From Variovorax boronicumulans (GTDB taxonomy: Bacteria; Pseudomonadota; Gammaproteobacteria; Burkholderiales; Burkholderiaceae_C), in contig NZ_JARXVG010000001.1 in the NCBI RefSeq assembly GCF_029892485.1, positions 1-64,000 of the forward strand: a DNA stretch of 64,000 bases, read 5' to 3'. A program made the translations under genes and the position numbers. The notes beneath the pieces were generated by a model. The model was given only the letters and a program-made list of their open reading frames with translations, was not told where the DNA came from and made no database searches. Shown here piece after piece: positions 38,162-47,776 of the stretch (position 1 is its first letter; every line of letters starts with the position of its first letter).

Positions 38162-38377
38162 CTAGTGCAGGATTCCGTCCTTACCTATCTGGAGTGCAGC
38201 CGTGGCGGCTTCCTGCTCTTCGCATGTCCCACCCCAAACAACATCCTTGACTGAGCCGTCCGGGGCATGAAAGCGTAGGGCCATGCAATCCGATGGAGTA
38301 ATAACCATTTCGTCGAAGAAGTCGAAAACGTCTTCAGGGTTCATAAGGTCATAGATATGGGTGATGAAGGTCGTCAT
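38162..38377 (-). CDS. Small hypothetical protein, paralogue of upstream neighbour
   Basis: 71 residues starting MTTFITHIYDLMNPEDVFDF. Its core ITPSDCMALRFHAPDGSVKD-VVWGGT parallels the upstream gene's GESMAIRIFNNDGTHRDLVF-GGT, so the two are likely tandem duplicates. The start ATG overlaps the previous stop (ATGA), indicating translational coupling. Soluble, acidic N-terminus, no known family. Confidence 0.55.
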   Translation of the reverse strand: MTTFITHIYDLMNPEDVFDFFDEMVITPSDCMALRFHAPDGSVKDVVWGGTCEEQEAATAALQIGKDGILH

Positions 38378-38574
38378 TGCAGATGCGCCCTGCACAAGTC
38401 CGCGAGGGCGGCCGCCCGATGAGTTTCGGTGCCCCCGAAAACAAGGTCTCGATGAGTGCCATCGTTGTTGAAAATCCGGATTGCCATGGATTCCCCGACT
38501 TCGGCCAAGCGCACCGTTTCTCGAAGCTTCTGCACAAACGATTCACCTTCAGCGGGAACGCGTTTTTTTGACAT
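38374..38574 (-). CDS. Small hypothetical protein, first of a coupled pair
   Basis: 66 residues starting MSKKRVPAEGESFVQKLRET. Shares with the following gene the pattern MA(I/L)R...DG(S/T)..D(L/V)V(F/W)GGT. The frame stays open upstream to 38862, but that extension is low-complexity Arg/Pro-rich and I reject it. No ribosome site is obvious. Function unknown. Confidence 0.5.
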   Translation of the reverse strand: MSKKRVPAEGESFVQKLRETVRLAEVGESMAIRIFNNDGTHRDLVFGGTETHRAAALADLCRAHLQ

Positions 38575-38923
38575 CGGCCGAATGTACGAGGCAAAAGATG
38601 ATCCACGCTTGAGACGCGCTCCATTTGGCTTCACTTGACTTCGTGAATAGTGACGGAATCCACGGATGAGCAGGGCTACTTGAACGCGGTCTGTGCCTCT
38701 GGGCAGCCCTGGCCTCCGCCATCGGCGCTCAACCGGACGGACCGGTCGGCGATGCGTCGCTGGCTGCGTTGGGGAAAGGGGGCGGCAGATTTTGAGCTGA
38801 TCGGACGGAGTGCCGTTTGAGCACAATGAGCTTTGACGCCGGAAGAAGATGCAGCTTTCCACCGCCGTTAGTACCCGACGACTCGGGCGCTTTTTCAGGC
38901 GTTCGCCGGGTTCAGCTTAGCCT
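38575..38923. other. Gap with no supported gene
   Basis: Upstream region of the coupled small pair. Holds a weak CCCGA/TCGGG hairpin followed by CGCTTTTT at 38874-38895 on the plus strand, too short to call as a terminator. No gene. Confidence 0.4.
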
Positions 38924-39451
38924 TCACGGCTGACCTTCAACGTCACCTTCCGCTGACGCCGAGCCATCGCCGAACGCCCGTCTCATCCATTTCGCCATAA
39001 GCTCAAGCTGGTCGGCCGAGAACGCGCCGACAAGCTCGACGCTGCCTGTGGCAGATTTCCATTGGACATAGTTGCTTAGGCCCCGTTGGTTCTGCTGACC
39101 TACGCTTGCTATTTTTTCGAGGGTTGTCTGCAATTCAGCGTCGGCGATAGCTCTTGGCCCCCGAGCGGAATGCGCAGTGCCTGGCGGCGAAGACAGGTCC
39201 GACGAGTGGATCTCTATCGGATTCTCGATGGTGGAAGAACCTAGGGTCGCCATCTTGGCGCGGATGGCACCGTGAATGACCTCGGCATTGCTCGCATAGA
39301 GGGAGGCCAGCGAGCGTTCGTCGCCGACGACTCCGAAATGGTCCTCCAAAGCCTTTCGACTGATTTTTACAGGCGTGCTGCCTCGGCCGCGGCGCATGCG
39401 GACATGCAACCACTCTTCGCGGTCTTCAGCGTCCCCAGATTGCTTTGACAT
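38924..39451 (-). CDS. Hypothetical protein with DUF1488-like N-terminus
   Basis: 175 residues starting MSKQSGDAEDREEWLHVRMR. The segment VKISRKALEDHFGVVGDERS followed by SLASLYASNAEVIHGAIRAK resembles the DUF1488 pattern (ALEDHFG and a helix with N..I...). A linker follows, then a C-terminal part (YVQWKSATGSVELVGAFSAD, LELMAKWMRRAFGDG). A longer frame to 39682 exists but the extension looks non-coding. Function unknown. Confidence 0.55.
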   Translation of the reverse strand: MSKQSGDAEDREEWLHVRMRRGRGSTPVKISRKALEDHFGVVGDERSLASLYASNAEVIHGAIRAKMATLGSSTIENPIEIHSSDLSSPPGTAHSARGPRAIADAELQTTLEKIASVGQQNQRGLSNYVQWKSATGSVELVGAFSADQLELMAKWMRRAFGDGSASAEGDVEGQP

Positions 39452-39854
39452 GCGCTTCACCCGATCACGTGGCGCGCATGTCAGCATTTCCGCATGGATG
39501 CGGGCGAGCAGCGCGCGAAGGCTGCGCGCCCCCTGTGGTCGGGTGGGGTTACCCAGATTCAGGAGTCTGACCGGGTACCCCATTGGGCGGCAGCTGGCGA
39601 ACGATATACACAGGCCCCCGCCGTGTGATAGGCAAGTCGTTTTCGCAGACGTGCCAAAGCTCGGAAGCGTGAACAAATTCACACCGGCTACTGCGATGAA
39701 TTTGCATTTGAGGGTTATCGACGAGTGTGAGCTCTGGACGGCATGGCTAGCGTCCGATCAGACATACGGCGCCATCTGCCTCACTCATTCCCGCTGAACA
39801 CGCCAGCGATCCTTGGTGACGCAACGTAGCGAGAAAACGGTTTCGACACGCTTG
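39452..39854. other. Gap with no supported gene
   Basis: No recognisable coding content between the DUF1488-like gene and the NADH-dehydrogenase remnant. Confidence 0.4.
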
Positions 39855-40275
39855 GCACACGGACACTGTCTGTTCCCGAACACGCCACCGCAGGCGATGC
39901 GGATTCGCGAGACACTCCTCGCGCGGGCCTTCAGGCTGGCGCGCGGGCATCAGGAGACTCTGTCGATCGCCACCATCGGCGGCGGCGCGATCGGCGTCGA
40001 GCTGGCTGCGGAAATTCGAGATGCGATGGACGCGCTCTGGCAGCCCGAACCCGGCCTGGACCGCGACCGCGTGCGCTCCGTGATCGAGGGCGCCAACCGC
40101 CTGCTCGCGGCGAATCCGCCGGAGATGTCCAGGTACGCAGCGGCGTCGTTGCCCGGTGCGGTGTCGCACTGGCGCTCGCCGAGCGTTTGGTGGCCGTCGA
40201 TGCGCGGGATCCGGCCCTGGCGAGCGGCAGGCGCATTAATGCGGAATTGAAGATCTGGACGGCCTGTAGAGACAG
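39855..40275 (+). pseudogene. Type II NADH dehydrogenase-like flavoprotein remnant
   Basis: The middle of an NAD(P)/FAD-dependent oxidoreductase: AHGHCLFPNTPPQAMRIRET, then the Rossmann motif IGGGAIGVELAAEIRDAMDA, then IEGANRLLAANPPEMSRYAA. After a frame change near 40155 the expected continuation is found (CGVALALAERLVAVDARDPA, then INAELKIWTA) before it is lost. The first FAD motif and the membrane-binding C-terminus are missing. Non-functional. Confidence 0.75.
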
Positions 40276-40899
40276 CGCCAGGTCCGTTTCGCGCATCACT
40301 TGAATCCGCGGACGGCGCACCATCGTCGTCGATCGGAGGCCCATCGCCGCGGCTGAATTCGCGCCCCCATCTTGTCGCGCCTTTTCCAACGGCGGTGTCG
40401 CACTTTGCCGCTGCATCTAAGTAAACGGTCGATGCAAGAGCGCGCAGTTGCGATGTTCGCGTTAGCAAGCGAGAGAACGAGGACACGGACGCGGTATGGA
40501 TGCCGCACGGACAGCAAGACAGCCCGACACGATCCGGACCGGGCGGTTCTGCTGTCACGCAGGATGACCTCGAGCGCGGGAAGGAAGGGCCTTCGAAGAA
40601 TCACTATAAAAGCTTCGCATATCGCCGTACCTATCGGTGAATCACCCCGGCTTCCCTAGACACTGGCGAGCCCTTGGATTCAGCCACGTGCTGTTGCCGC
40701 TTCCATCGGAGCGTCGCAAGATGGACTCACGGACACGAATCGCAAGGCCTTGATCGCCTCGCTTCGCTGCATCGCGCTGTGTACGTCGAGAGCAGGAACC
40801 CGGACGGTTCGGCTGGGTACTCGCTGAAGCCGTTCAGGACCCATCCGACGGGCGCAGATCGAACACGCCGACGAAGGGCTGGGCACCTACAAGGGAGCA
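40276..40899. other. Gap with no supported gene
   Basis: No recognisable gene. The open frames on both strands are Arg/Ser-rich shadow-like translations. The frame of the next entry can be traced back to about 40868 without a start codon. Confidence 0.35.
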
Positions 40900-41211
40900 A
40901 TGGCCGCCGGCCTACCCGCGCTGCAGTGGATGATCGACGACCTGGACGTTGGCCCGCGTGACGACCCTCCAACTGCCACGAAAAAACCCAAGGGCAACCC
41001 ATTCGGCTTTGGGTTCGGCACGAACCTGAGCTGGTCGAGCCACTGGGCAGAGGACCTGGCAATCAAGAGGCGCGAGCGTTCCCCGCAATCATCGATTGAA
41101 CCGCTCCACCAGGAACGCGCCCCTCCGCTTCTCCTCCCATCCAGATACGCAGGGCGTCAGGCACGAGAACACACCCCAACAAGAGGGGAGCAAAAACAGC
41201 AATTCTCATGA
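40900..41211 (+). CDS. Doubtful hypothetical protein
   Basis: 103-codon frame starting MAAGLPALQWMIDDLDVGPR, then a Lys/Gly/Phe stretch (KKPKGNPFGFGFGTNLSW). Upstream in the same frame RAQIEHADEGLGTYKGA also looks protein-like, so this may be the tail of a decayed gene. No family recognised. Confidence 0.3.
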   Translation: MAAGLPALQWMIDDLDVGPRDDPPTATKKPKGNPFGFGFGTNLSWSSHWAEDLAIKRRERSPQSSIEPLHQERAPPLLLPSRYAGRQAREHTPTRGEQKQQFS

Positions 41212-41555
41212 AAAAATAGCAGGGACGCATTTCAGAAAGCCTAGCCGCAGGCTTGGCAAGGCAGCGTCACGGAACTGTCCTCAACACTGGATTCCATGTC
41301 TCACCCTTTTCCCCCTCCCCAGGCAGCGCCGCTTATGCCAGACGCCTGCCCCGAGCGCGAGGCGGCCCCCCGCTCCTTGGTTGCACTTGTCTTGCTGCAC
41401 CAACTACGATGGGTCTCGATTTCTCTCTGAACACAAGGTAGATGGGGCATGCGTGACAGAGGCAAGCAAAGCTGCGTGCATGGTCGTGTGTCGCCGCAGC
41501 GCTCCTCGCTGCCCTGCCCTTTCGATATCTGGAGCAAGACAGCGGGGCCACAGCC

Positions 41556-41957
41556 ATGAGCGGCAATTTCGCGGAGCGCCTGAAGGAACTCACGACGGAC
41601 ATGAACCGGGGGTGGCAGGCCGACCTCGCCCGCCGCTGTGGGGTAACACGCTCGGCGATTACCGGTTGGCTTTCGGGCCAGCGCAGTGGGATCGAGTCGA
41701 CCTACCTGTTCATCACTGCCGATTACTTCGGGGTCAATGCCCGATGGCTGGCCACGGGTGTCGGACCCAAGTGGGCCGAGATGCCGATGTATCTGACGAA
41801 GAAGGTGCATCCCAACGTGGGTGAAGTACTGGCCAAATTCGAAGAGATGAGCTCACGGCGAACGGGAATCAACGATGCTGAACGGATCGAGCTCTACGTC
41901 TGGCTGGTCGGCGAGAGACCAAGCTTTCCGGGGACTGCAAACATGCAAACCCGTTGA
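41556..41957 (+). CDS. Xre-type helix-turn-helix regulator
   Basis: 133 residues with an N-terminal Cro/CI-type helix-turn-helix (MSGNFAERLKELTTDMNRGW, QADLARRCGVTRSAITGWLS). The following part (STYLFITADYFGVNARWLAT) is typical of phage-derived repressors that lack a peptidase domain. It stands alone with no phage genes nearby, so it is probably a domesticated or leftover regulator. 41212-41555 upstream holds nothing recognised. Confidence 0.8.
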   Translation: MSGNFAERLKELTTDMNRGWQADLARRCGVTRSAITGWLSGQRSGIESTYLFITADYFGVNARWLATGVGPKWAEMPMYLTKKVHPNVGEVLAKFEEMSSRRTGINDAERIELYVWLVGERPSFPGTANMQTR

Positions 41958-42191
41958 TTCAATGTGACAGCACGGCTTGGATAAGCGAGGCTTCCTTGAG
42001 GTTCGGAGCAAGACGTCTCGTCGCGGGCGGCTTCCGCTGAGCGCTTGCGGCTAGAAAGCTAGAACCCCATGAACTTGGTATCGAAATGGTCGTGACTCAG
42101 GGGAAGAATTTCGCCCAGCACTGAAGCAGCGCCTCTATGACGTAGAGCTTTGGCAAGGAGAGCATCAATAACCTTTTCGACGTCGAGTTCC

Positions 42192-42413
42192 ATGCTCAAT
42201 CTTCTTTCCGCTTGCTTGTGTGACATCGATCATCTGAAGCGCGCGCGTCGCAGTCCGTGGATGCGCATGCTGCCGTGGGTATGCCTCTATCGCTGCGATA
42301 AATGCGGTAAGCATCAACTGCCTTCTCAACGCGAGATAGACGCGGCAGGCGCGAAAAGAGACACCCTACGCGTTTCGCGAAAAGGTGAGGGTCTGAGGCG
42401 GACTCCAGGTTGA
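42192..42413 (+). CDS. Small hypothetical protein with a zinc-ribbon half
   Basis: 73 residues starting MLNLLSACLCDIDHLKRARR. One Cys pair is clear in YRCDKCGKHQL and another Cys pair lies at CLC near the start, so a small zinc-binding fold is possible. Similar small proteins are common in Comamonadaceae. The ATG is preceded by no clear ribosome site. Function unknown. Confidence 0.45.
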   Translation: MLNLLSACLCDIDHLKRARRSPWMRMLPWVCLYRCDKCGKHQLPSQREIDAAGAKRDTLRVSRKGEGLRRTPG

Positions 42414-42446
42414 ACGCTGGCGCTGTGAGGGAACGGATGAGAACCG

Positions 42447-44762
42447 TCAGTAGTCCAGCCGGACTGTCAGTCCCATCGTGCGCGGCGTCCCGACCGATGC
42501 CACGTATGCACCGTTCGCGGTGGCGGCCACGGTCGGAAAATACTTCTTGTCGAGCGCGTTGCGCAACCAGAGCGAAATGCTCCAGATTTCATTGCCCCGT
42601 GCGACCTTCCAACCGGTGGCGAGGTTCAGCAGGCCATAGGCTGGGATGCGTGAGTGAACCGATCCGTCGAGCGTGCCGTCCTGTGCGGACCGCCACGCGT
42701 ACGCCGCAGAAACGAAGTGCTGGGTGGTGGGGCTCACGGACCTGCGGTATTCGGCGCCCACGTTGAATGTCCAGCGCGGCGCCCCGGCAACCTGCCGTCC
42801 GGTCAGGCTGCAGCGCCCCTGCGGCACGAACGCGCGTTCTGACGGACAAGGCGCGTCCTCATAGCGTCGATAGCGTGCATCGTTGAAGGCGGCGTTGGCC
42901 CACACGGTCAGCCCGCGCGCCGGTCGCGCAGTGGCATCCAGCTCCAGTCCCCGGCTACGGAGATCGCCCGCGTTCGTGAGGATCTCGACGTAGTTGCCCG
43001 CGCCTGCGCCGGCGGGCACGAACATCGACGTCTGGTAGCCGCGCACGCCTGCCAGGAAGGCGTTCAGGTTAAGTGTCAGGCGATCATTCCAGAGGCTGCT
43101 CTTGACGCCGACGTCCAGGCTGTCGACACGTTCGGGCCCGATGATCAGCGACGAGGCGCCGAGCGGGCCGGGAGCGGCACCCGGCCCCGCCAGATTGATC
43201 CCGCCCGACCGCTCGCCGTGCGAAAGGCTCGCGTAGCCGATCGCGTCGTCATCCAGCCGGTAGCTCGCACTCAGGAGCGCCGATGGGCTGGTCTTTCGGA
43301 TGGCCAGCGAGCCTGTGTCGTAGGCACCAAGCACGATCGGACGATTGCGCAGGAACGCGGTGGCAGCGGAACCACCGGTCGAGTCGCCGCGATGGGTGCG
43401 CCCGTCCTTGCGCTCCTGCGTGATGCGCAGGCCGGCCGTGAGGTCGAGCCTGGACGTGGCGTGCCACGTGGCCTGGGAGAAGAGCGCGAAGCTCTCCGTG
43501 TCGAGCGCGCCGAAGCTCACGGTGCTCGCGTTGGCGAGCACCGGCAAGGACGTTCCCTGCAGAACGATGTCCGCCCGCGGACCGAACACGGTGAATATCT
43601 CGTTGCGCATGCGCTGGCGCATGTAGAACGCGCCCACCACATAGTCGACCACGCCGCCGGTGGGCCCCGCGTAGCGCAGCTCCTGCGAGAACTGCTGCTG
43701 GCGCACGCGGGAGCCGCCGTCGATCAGCACGGGGATATTGAGGTTGTCGTTGGTCGTCGGCACGAACTTCCATGAGCGGCCGGCAGTGATGGACGTGACG
43801 GTGGCGCCGGACCCGAGCTTCCAGCTCGCTTCGGCCGACATGCCACCCTGATCGAGATCGACGCGCTCCACGCCGTCGGTGTTGACCGCATAGCGCCGCG
43901 GGTCGGTGACGATGCCGCTGGCGCCGCCGGCCAGTGCGCGGACCGCCGCCGGTCCGCTTCCCAGCGAGTAGATGACACGGGTGCCGTACGTGGAGCGCTC
44001 GCGGTGCGCATCGGCGATCAGGCGCAGGCTGAAGGCGTCGCCACGGCGCAGCAGCCATTGGCCGCGAATGCCGGATCGATTGCCTCCGTTGACGCTGCCG
44101 CCGTCGTAGATGTTCTCGATGTTGCCGCGTTCATGGGTGCCGTACACCAGCAGCCGGCCCGCCGTCTCTTCGGACAAGGCGCCCGAGAAGATGGCTTGCC
44201 CCTGCCCAAGGCCGCGCTGACCGATCGAGAGTTGCAGCGTGCGCTCGGTCTCGCGGCTCGGCGGACGCGTGTGCAACGCCAGCACGCCGGCGGTCGTGTT
44301 CTTGCCGAAAAGCGTGCCTTGCGGCCCGCGCAGCAGGTCCACGCGCTCGATGTCGAGCAGGTCGAATGTCGCCATGCCCGCGCGGCCCAGGTAGACGTTG
44401 TCGAGGTAGATGCCCGTGCTGCCCTCGAGGCCGTCGTTCGATGGATTCCTGCCGACGCCGCGCACCGCGATGGCCGATTGCCGCGGATCGCCGAAGGTGA
44501 TGCTGGTACTCGGCAACCATTGCTGCAGGTCTTCGAGCCGCCAGCTTTGCTGCGTCTCAAGGGCCTCGCCATCGATCGAGGTCAGCGGGATCGGAACTTG
44601 CTGGGCGGCTTCCGAACGGCCCCTGGCATTCACGGTGATGGCGGGGAGCGTTTCGCCATCGTCCGAAGGCGCCGGCTGTGCATGGACCGCCACGGGGAGC
44701 GCGAAAGCGAGAGCGTTGACGGCCAGGGAGCGGGCGAGGAGATCGCATGGGCAGAAGGACAT
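42447..44762 (-). CDS. TonB-dependent outer-membrane receptor
   Basis: A 771-residue receptor. Signal peptide 1-28 (LAVNALAFALPVAVHAQ). The plug domain has LPAITVNARGRSEAAQQVPI, RGVGRNPSND, STGIYLDNVYLGRAG, VDLLRGPQGTLFGKNTTAGV. A 22-strand barrel ends with the expected terminal aromatic (MGLTVRLDY). The plug style (DNVYLGR, GPQGTLFGKNTTAGVL) is that of the large sphingomonad-type receptors for siderophores or complex organics. No transport partner is adjacent, so the ligand cannot be told. It directly abuts the truncated autotransporter copy. Confidence 0.93.
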   Translation of the reverse strand: MSFCPCDLLARSLAVNALAFALPVAVHAQPAPSDDGETLPAITVNARGRSEAAQQVPIPLTSIDGEALETQQSWRLEDLQQWLPSTSITFGDPRQSAIAVRGVGRNPSNDGLEGSTGIYLDNVYLGRAGMATFDLLDIERVDLLRGPQGTLFGKNTTAGVLALHTRPPSRETERTLQLSIGQRGLGQGQAIFSGALSEETAGRLLVYGTHERGNIENIYDGGSVNGGNRSGIRGQWLLRRGDAFSLRLIADAHRERSTYGTRVIYSLGSGPAAVRALAGGASGIVTDPRRYAVNTDGVERVDLDQGGMSAEASWKLGSGATVTSITAGRSWKFVPTTNDNLNIPVLIDGGSRVRQQQFSQELRYAGPTGGVVDYVVGAFYMRQRMRNEIFTVFGPRADIVLQGTSLPVLANASTVSFGALDTESFALFSQATWHATSRLDLTAGLRITQERKDGRTHRGDSTGGSAATAFLRNRPIVLGAYDTGSLAIRKTSPSALLSASYRLDDDAIGYASLSHGERSGGINLAGPGAAPGPLGASSLIIGPERVDSLDVGVKSSLWNDRLTLNLNAFLAGVRGYQTSMFVPAGAGAGNYVEILTNAGDLRSRGLELDATARPARGLTVWANAAFNDARYRRYEDAPCPSERAFVPQGRCSLTGRQVAGAPRWTFNVGAEYRRSVSPTTQHFVSAAYAWRSAQDGTLDGSVHSRIPAYGLLNLATGWKVARGNEIWSISLWLRNALDKKYFPTVAATANGAYVASVGTPRTMGLTVRLDY

Positions 44763-44860
44763 GCGCGTACTCTAGTTGACGTTCGCACGCGGACGCGAGG
44801 TCTTGCCGGAGCCAGCCATGTGCGAACTCGCGCACCGCCACCACGCCGACCGGCTCGGGC

Positions 44861-45689
44861 CGCCGTGCCTGGGCGCACGTGCTTTCGACCGACATCGACA
44901 TCCAGCAAGGCGGCACGGTGTCGCCCACGAGCAAGGGACGCCTCGCCGGCTTCCAGGCCGGCACCGACCTGCTGGCCACGCCTAACGTGCGCGCCGGTCT
45001 GTACGTCGGCCAGCTCGATGGCGATGCGACCGTCAACGGATTCGCCAGCGGCGTGAGCAACCTGCGCACCGGCCGCAACGACCTGCGCAGCCGGTATGTG
45101 GGCCTGTACGGCACCTTCACCGCCGACAGCGGCCTGTACGCCGACGTCGTGGTGCAGTCGGGCCGCTATCGCTACACGGTCGAGCCGATGCTCGGCGCAG
45201 GCCTAGGCGGCTAGGGCAACAGCTTGCTGGGGTCCATCGAAGTCGGCCAGGCCTTTGCACTGGGCAGCAGCGGCTGGAGCATCGAGCCGCTGCTGCAGCT
45301 GATTCACCAGCATATGGGCCTGAGCGACTCTCTCATCCTCGGTGCCGTGGTTCAGCCCGATGCCGACAGCGGCTGGATCGCGCGCGCCCGGCGTGCGCGT
45401 CAAGGGTCAGATCGACACCAGCATGGGCGCGCTGCAGCCGTACGGCCGCTTCAACGTCTACCGCACCTCGAGCGGTACGGACATCGCGCGCTCCGTCAAC
45501 GGTGCGACGCGCACCGACATCGCAGCGCCCACTGGCGGCACGAGCACCGAACTGGCTGGCGGCTTCACGCTGGCGTTAGGCCCAACGACCAGCCTGTACG
45601 CCGAAATCGGCAAGCTCTGGTCGTCGGGCGGTGATGCCAAGGTCAAGAGCTCGATCAACGGATCTGCTGGGGTACGCGTGCGCTGGTAA
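44861..45689 (+). pseudogene. Barrel-only autotransporter remnant
   Basis: About 276 codons homologous to the last 274 residues of the 13517-19369 autotransporter: RRAWAHVLSTDIDIQQGGTV, FQAGTDLLATPNVRAGLYVG, GNSLLGSIEVGQAFALGSSG, terminus VRVRW. It carries an in-frame TAG at 45212-45214, where the intact copy has Lys (GKGNSLL), and a one-base insertion in a CCC run near 45388. Signal peptide and passenger are absent; the upstream side is the divergent TonB receptor gene. Dead copy in inverted orientation to the intact gene. Confidence 0.88.
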
Positions 45690-45737
45690 GAACGGTGGGA
45701 TGGCACGGTCAGTGCAAAATGCCCGTTGCCGCCTTGG

Positions 45738-45785
45738 GTGCGGCGGTATTCCGCTCGGCCGTCCTGTCACGCCGAAGGCAAGATG
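45738..45785 (+). pseudogene. Fragment of an SDR gene tail
   Basis: Encodes [15 protein letters not shown] before a stop, the typical C-terminal loop of short-chain dehydrogenases. A 24-base block (GCGGTATTCC through GTCCTG) is identical to the decayed SDR gene at 49495-49525. Too short to be a gene. Confidence 0.5.
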
Positions 45786-46202
45786 AAATTCTTACGCAAA
45801 TGCTCGCATGGACTTGCAGCTCTGCTTTCCGGGCAAATACCTTTGGGCTCGCGCTCCGGATCGATATTCGGGGCCTTGTCTGATGCCACGAAGCGAATTC
45901 GAGAGACGACCATCTCGTGGCGAGAAATTGGAGCGGATTTCGTCCGGTCCAACAGGCGCGCGCTTCGCGCCTCCCAGAAGATCGCTCATTCGCATCTCCC
46001 CTCGCCGCGAAACATTCATGAATGGGAAATCGAGCTGTCGGTCATCGCCAACGATGGTCGAGCTTTCGTCGGAATGGCACGTATCTCTCGATTCGGCCAA
46101 GAGCCTCGTTCGCTGGTTTGCGAGCCTCAACCCAGCCGCGAGGCAGCGATCCTGAAGGCAAGTCTGAAAGCGAGCATGTTCATAAGCCGCTGGGAGGCCT
46201 GA
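45783..46202 (+). CDS. Hypothetical protein
   Basis: 139 residues starting MKFLRKCSHGLAALLSGQIP. The C-terminal half looks well conserved in style (WEIELSVIANDGRAFVGMAR, EPQPSREAAILKASLKASMF). An AAGG lies five bases before the ATG. No membrane helix and no recognised domain. The last ~70 residues could be a small beta domain. Function unknown. Confidence 0.5.
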   Translation: MKFLRKCSHGLAALLSGQIPLGSRSGSIFGALSDATKRIRETTISWREIGADFVRSNRRALRASQKIAHSHLPSPRNIHEWEIELSVIANDGRAFVGMARISRFGQEPRSLVCEPQPSREAAILKASLKASMFISRWEA

Positions 46203-46353
46203 ACGAGATGGTCACGGCTCAAGGCCGTGACGCGCGAGTTGCCTGCAACGAAGAGCTGACCGGGAGAGCGTGGACTCGCGGCATGGCGGGATCGCAGGCC
46301 TTGCCTTGGAAGAATCGTTGACCCTCGCACCCGGTCCTTCATAAGATCCACAC

Positions 46354-46743
46354 ATGCTGACCCGAGCTCGAATCGAAGCCCGCATTCCCGCGCAAGACCT
46401 CTGGAGGGCGCGGCGCTGGTATGCGGACAAGCTGGGCCTGGAGCCCGTCGAGGAACGCCCAGGCGGGCTGCGTTATGAGAGTTCGCACGGCACCTTCTGC
46501 CTTTTCGCATCTGCCGGCGTGTCCGACGGGTCGTTCACCCAGATGGGCTTTTACGTCGACGACATCGAAACGACCGTTCGCGACCTTCGTGCGCGCGGTG
46601 TCGTCTTCGAGGAATACAAAGGCACGGTGAACGGCATCATGGATATACAGGGCAACTATCCCAGCAAGGGCCACGGGGAGCGCGCCGCGTGGTTTCGAGA
46701 CAGCGAGGGCAACTTGCTGGGCGTCGCCGAGATCGTGCCTTAG
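46354..46743 (+). CDS. VOC (glyoxalase/bleomycin-resistance) family protein
   Basis: 129 residues with the vicinal-oxygen-chelate fold: RIPAQDLWRARRWYADKLGL, then FASAGVSDGSFTQMGFYVDD, and AAWFRDSEGNLLGVAEIVP. One betaalphabetabetabeta unit pair makes a typical single-domain VOC protein that dimerises. The substrate may be a small toxin or metabolite; metal ligands are not certain. It stands alone. Confidence 0.85.
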   Translation: MLTRARIEARIPAQDLWRARRWYADKLGLEPVEERPGGLRYESSHGTFCLFASAGVSDGSFTQMGFYVDDIETTVRDLRARGVVFEEYKGTVNGIMDIQGNYPSKGHGERAAWFRDSEGNLLGVAEIVP

Positions 46744-47090
46744 CGGCGCGGAGGCTAAACGCGAGTGGCCGCAACTCGTGTACTTGAGTGCCGGCAGCCA
46801 GCACACCGTGGGCGACAGAACTGGCAAAACCTCGCACCAAGCCCCCGGGGACCAGTGCCGTAGGTGCGCGGCCTGGACAGCACGCTCGTTGAGCTTTCCT
46901 CTTCGATGGGTTGCTGACATCGGCTGACTGTCCCAGGACACAACCGACCGCTCGACATGCTTGCAGATAGACACCAACTGCTTCAGTCCAATGCCCGCTG
47001 CGCTGGCGGAGTACCACTTAATTTGGATTGACTGACAGCTGCCAAGCGCGCATTGTTCTTTCATCTCGCCATCGGCGAGCAAGGATTCAA
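46744..47090. other. Gap with no supported gene
   Basis: A long minus-strand frame runs through here and antisense to the VOC gene (46339-47145); I regard it as a shadow. Nothing else recognised. Confidence 0.4.
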
Positions 47091-47210
47091 ATGCCCAGGC
47101 CGTTCCATGAAATTGTCGCTTGGACTTTCCATCGAGAGCATCCATATTCAGTGTTCACATGCACGCTTCTTGCTGTTGCGTCGTGGCTGGTCGTTTGGTT
47201 CGGCGAATAG
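47091..47210 (+). CDS. Small single-helix membrane protein (39 aa)
   Basis: Short ORF MPRPFHEIVAWTFHREHPYS followed by a hydrophobic helix (VFTCTLLAVASWLVVWFG). AAGGA lies six bases before the ATG, a good ribosome site. A basic/aromatic N-terminus with one C-terminal helix is typical of small membrane proteins. No homologue recognised. Confidence 0.4.
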   Translation: MPRPFHEIVAWTFHREHPYSVFTCTLLAVASWLVVWFGE

Positions 47211-47235
47211 CAGTGCCCACTAGTAACTACTGACG

Positions 47236-47576
47236 ATTCGAGGGAATCGCGAACTGCTGCTTGCAGCGCTGGCGAACCTCCTGCAGAACGCTTTCAAGTT
47301 CACCCATCCACACACCGACATCACATTGAAGGCCTATGAGCTTGGCGAACAGGTACTGGTTGAAGTCGAAGACCACTGCGGCGGCCTGCCGCCGGGAAGC
47401 GCCGCCACGATGTTCGCGCCCTTCAATCAGCACAGTCATGACAGGTCGGGCCTGGGTCTGGGCCTTTCCATCGCCCGTCAGAGCGTCGAGGCCGATCTCG
47501 GGCCCTGACCATTCGGGATGTACCGAGTGTCGGATGCGTTTTCACCATCTGTCTGCCCCGCCACGTTCTCTCTTGA
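47236..47576 (+). pseudogene. Histidine kinase C-terminal (HATPase) remnant
   Basis: ATP-binding domain of a sensor kinase: N-box ALANLLQNAFKFTHPHTDIT, then VEVEDHCGGLPPG (D-box), MFAPFNQHSHDRSGLGLGLS (G-box). A frame change near 47505 separates the last strand (LTIRDVPSVGCVFTICLPRH). No dimerisation or sensor region upstream, so only the final ~110 residues of the kinase survive. Confidence 0.8.
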
Positions 47577-47776
47577 AAGGACCACTCGTCGCGTTCGAGT
47601 CGTCTTGGACGATGGGACGCACCAGCCGTCCACTGGCTCGCCACAGCACGCCCACGAGCCGGATCTCCCGGGCTGCGATTCGGGCCTCAAGGAAGGTTTC
47701 CCGGACCGTTCGGTCGCAAGCCGCCGCGTCCTCGACGACTGGATGGGGCCGCTGACCCGCACGCGCGCAATGGCGT

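Noticed and set aside
38874..38895. CCCGA/TCGGG stem followed by TTTTT
   Set aside because: Only 5 bp of stem, three bases between stem and T-run, and no gene upstream on that strand.
46339..47145. 268-codon minus-strand open frame
   Set aside because: Antisense to the clear VOC gene for half its length, with no recognisable domain in the rest.
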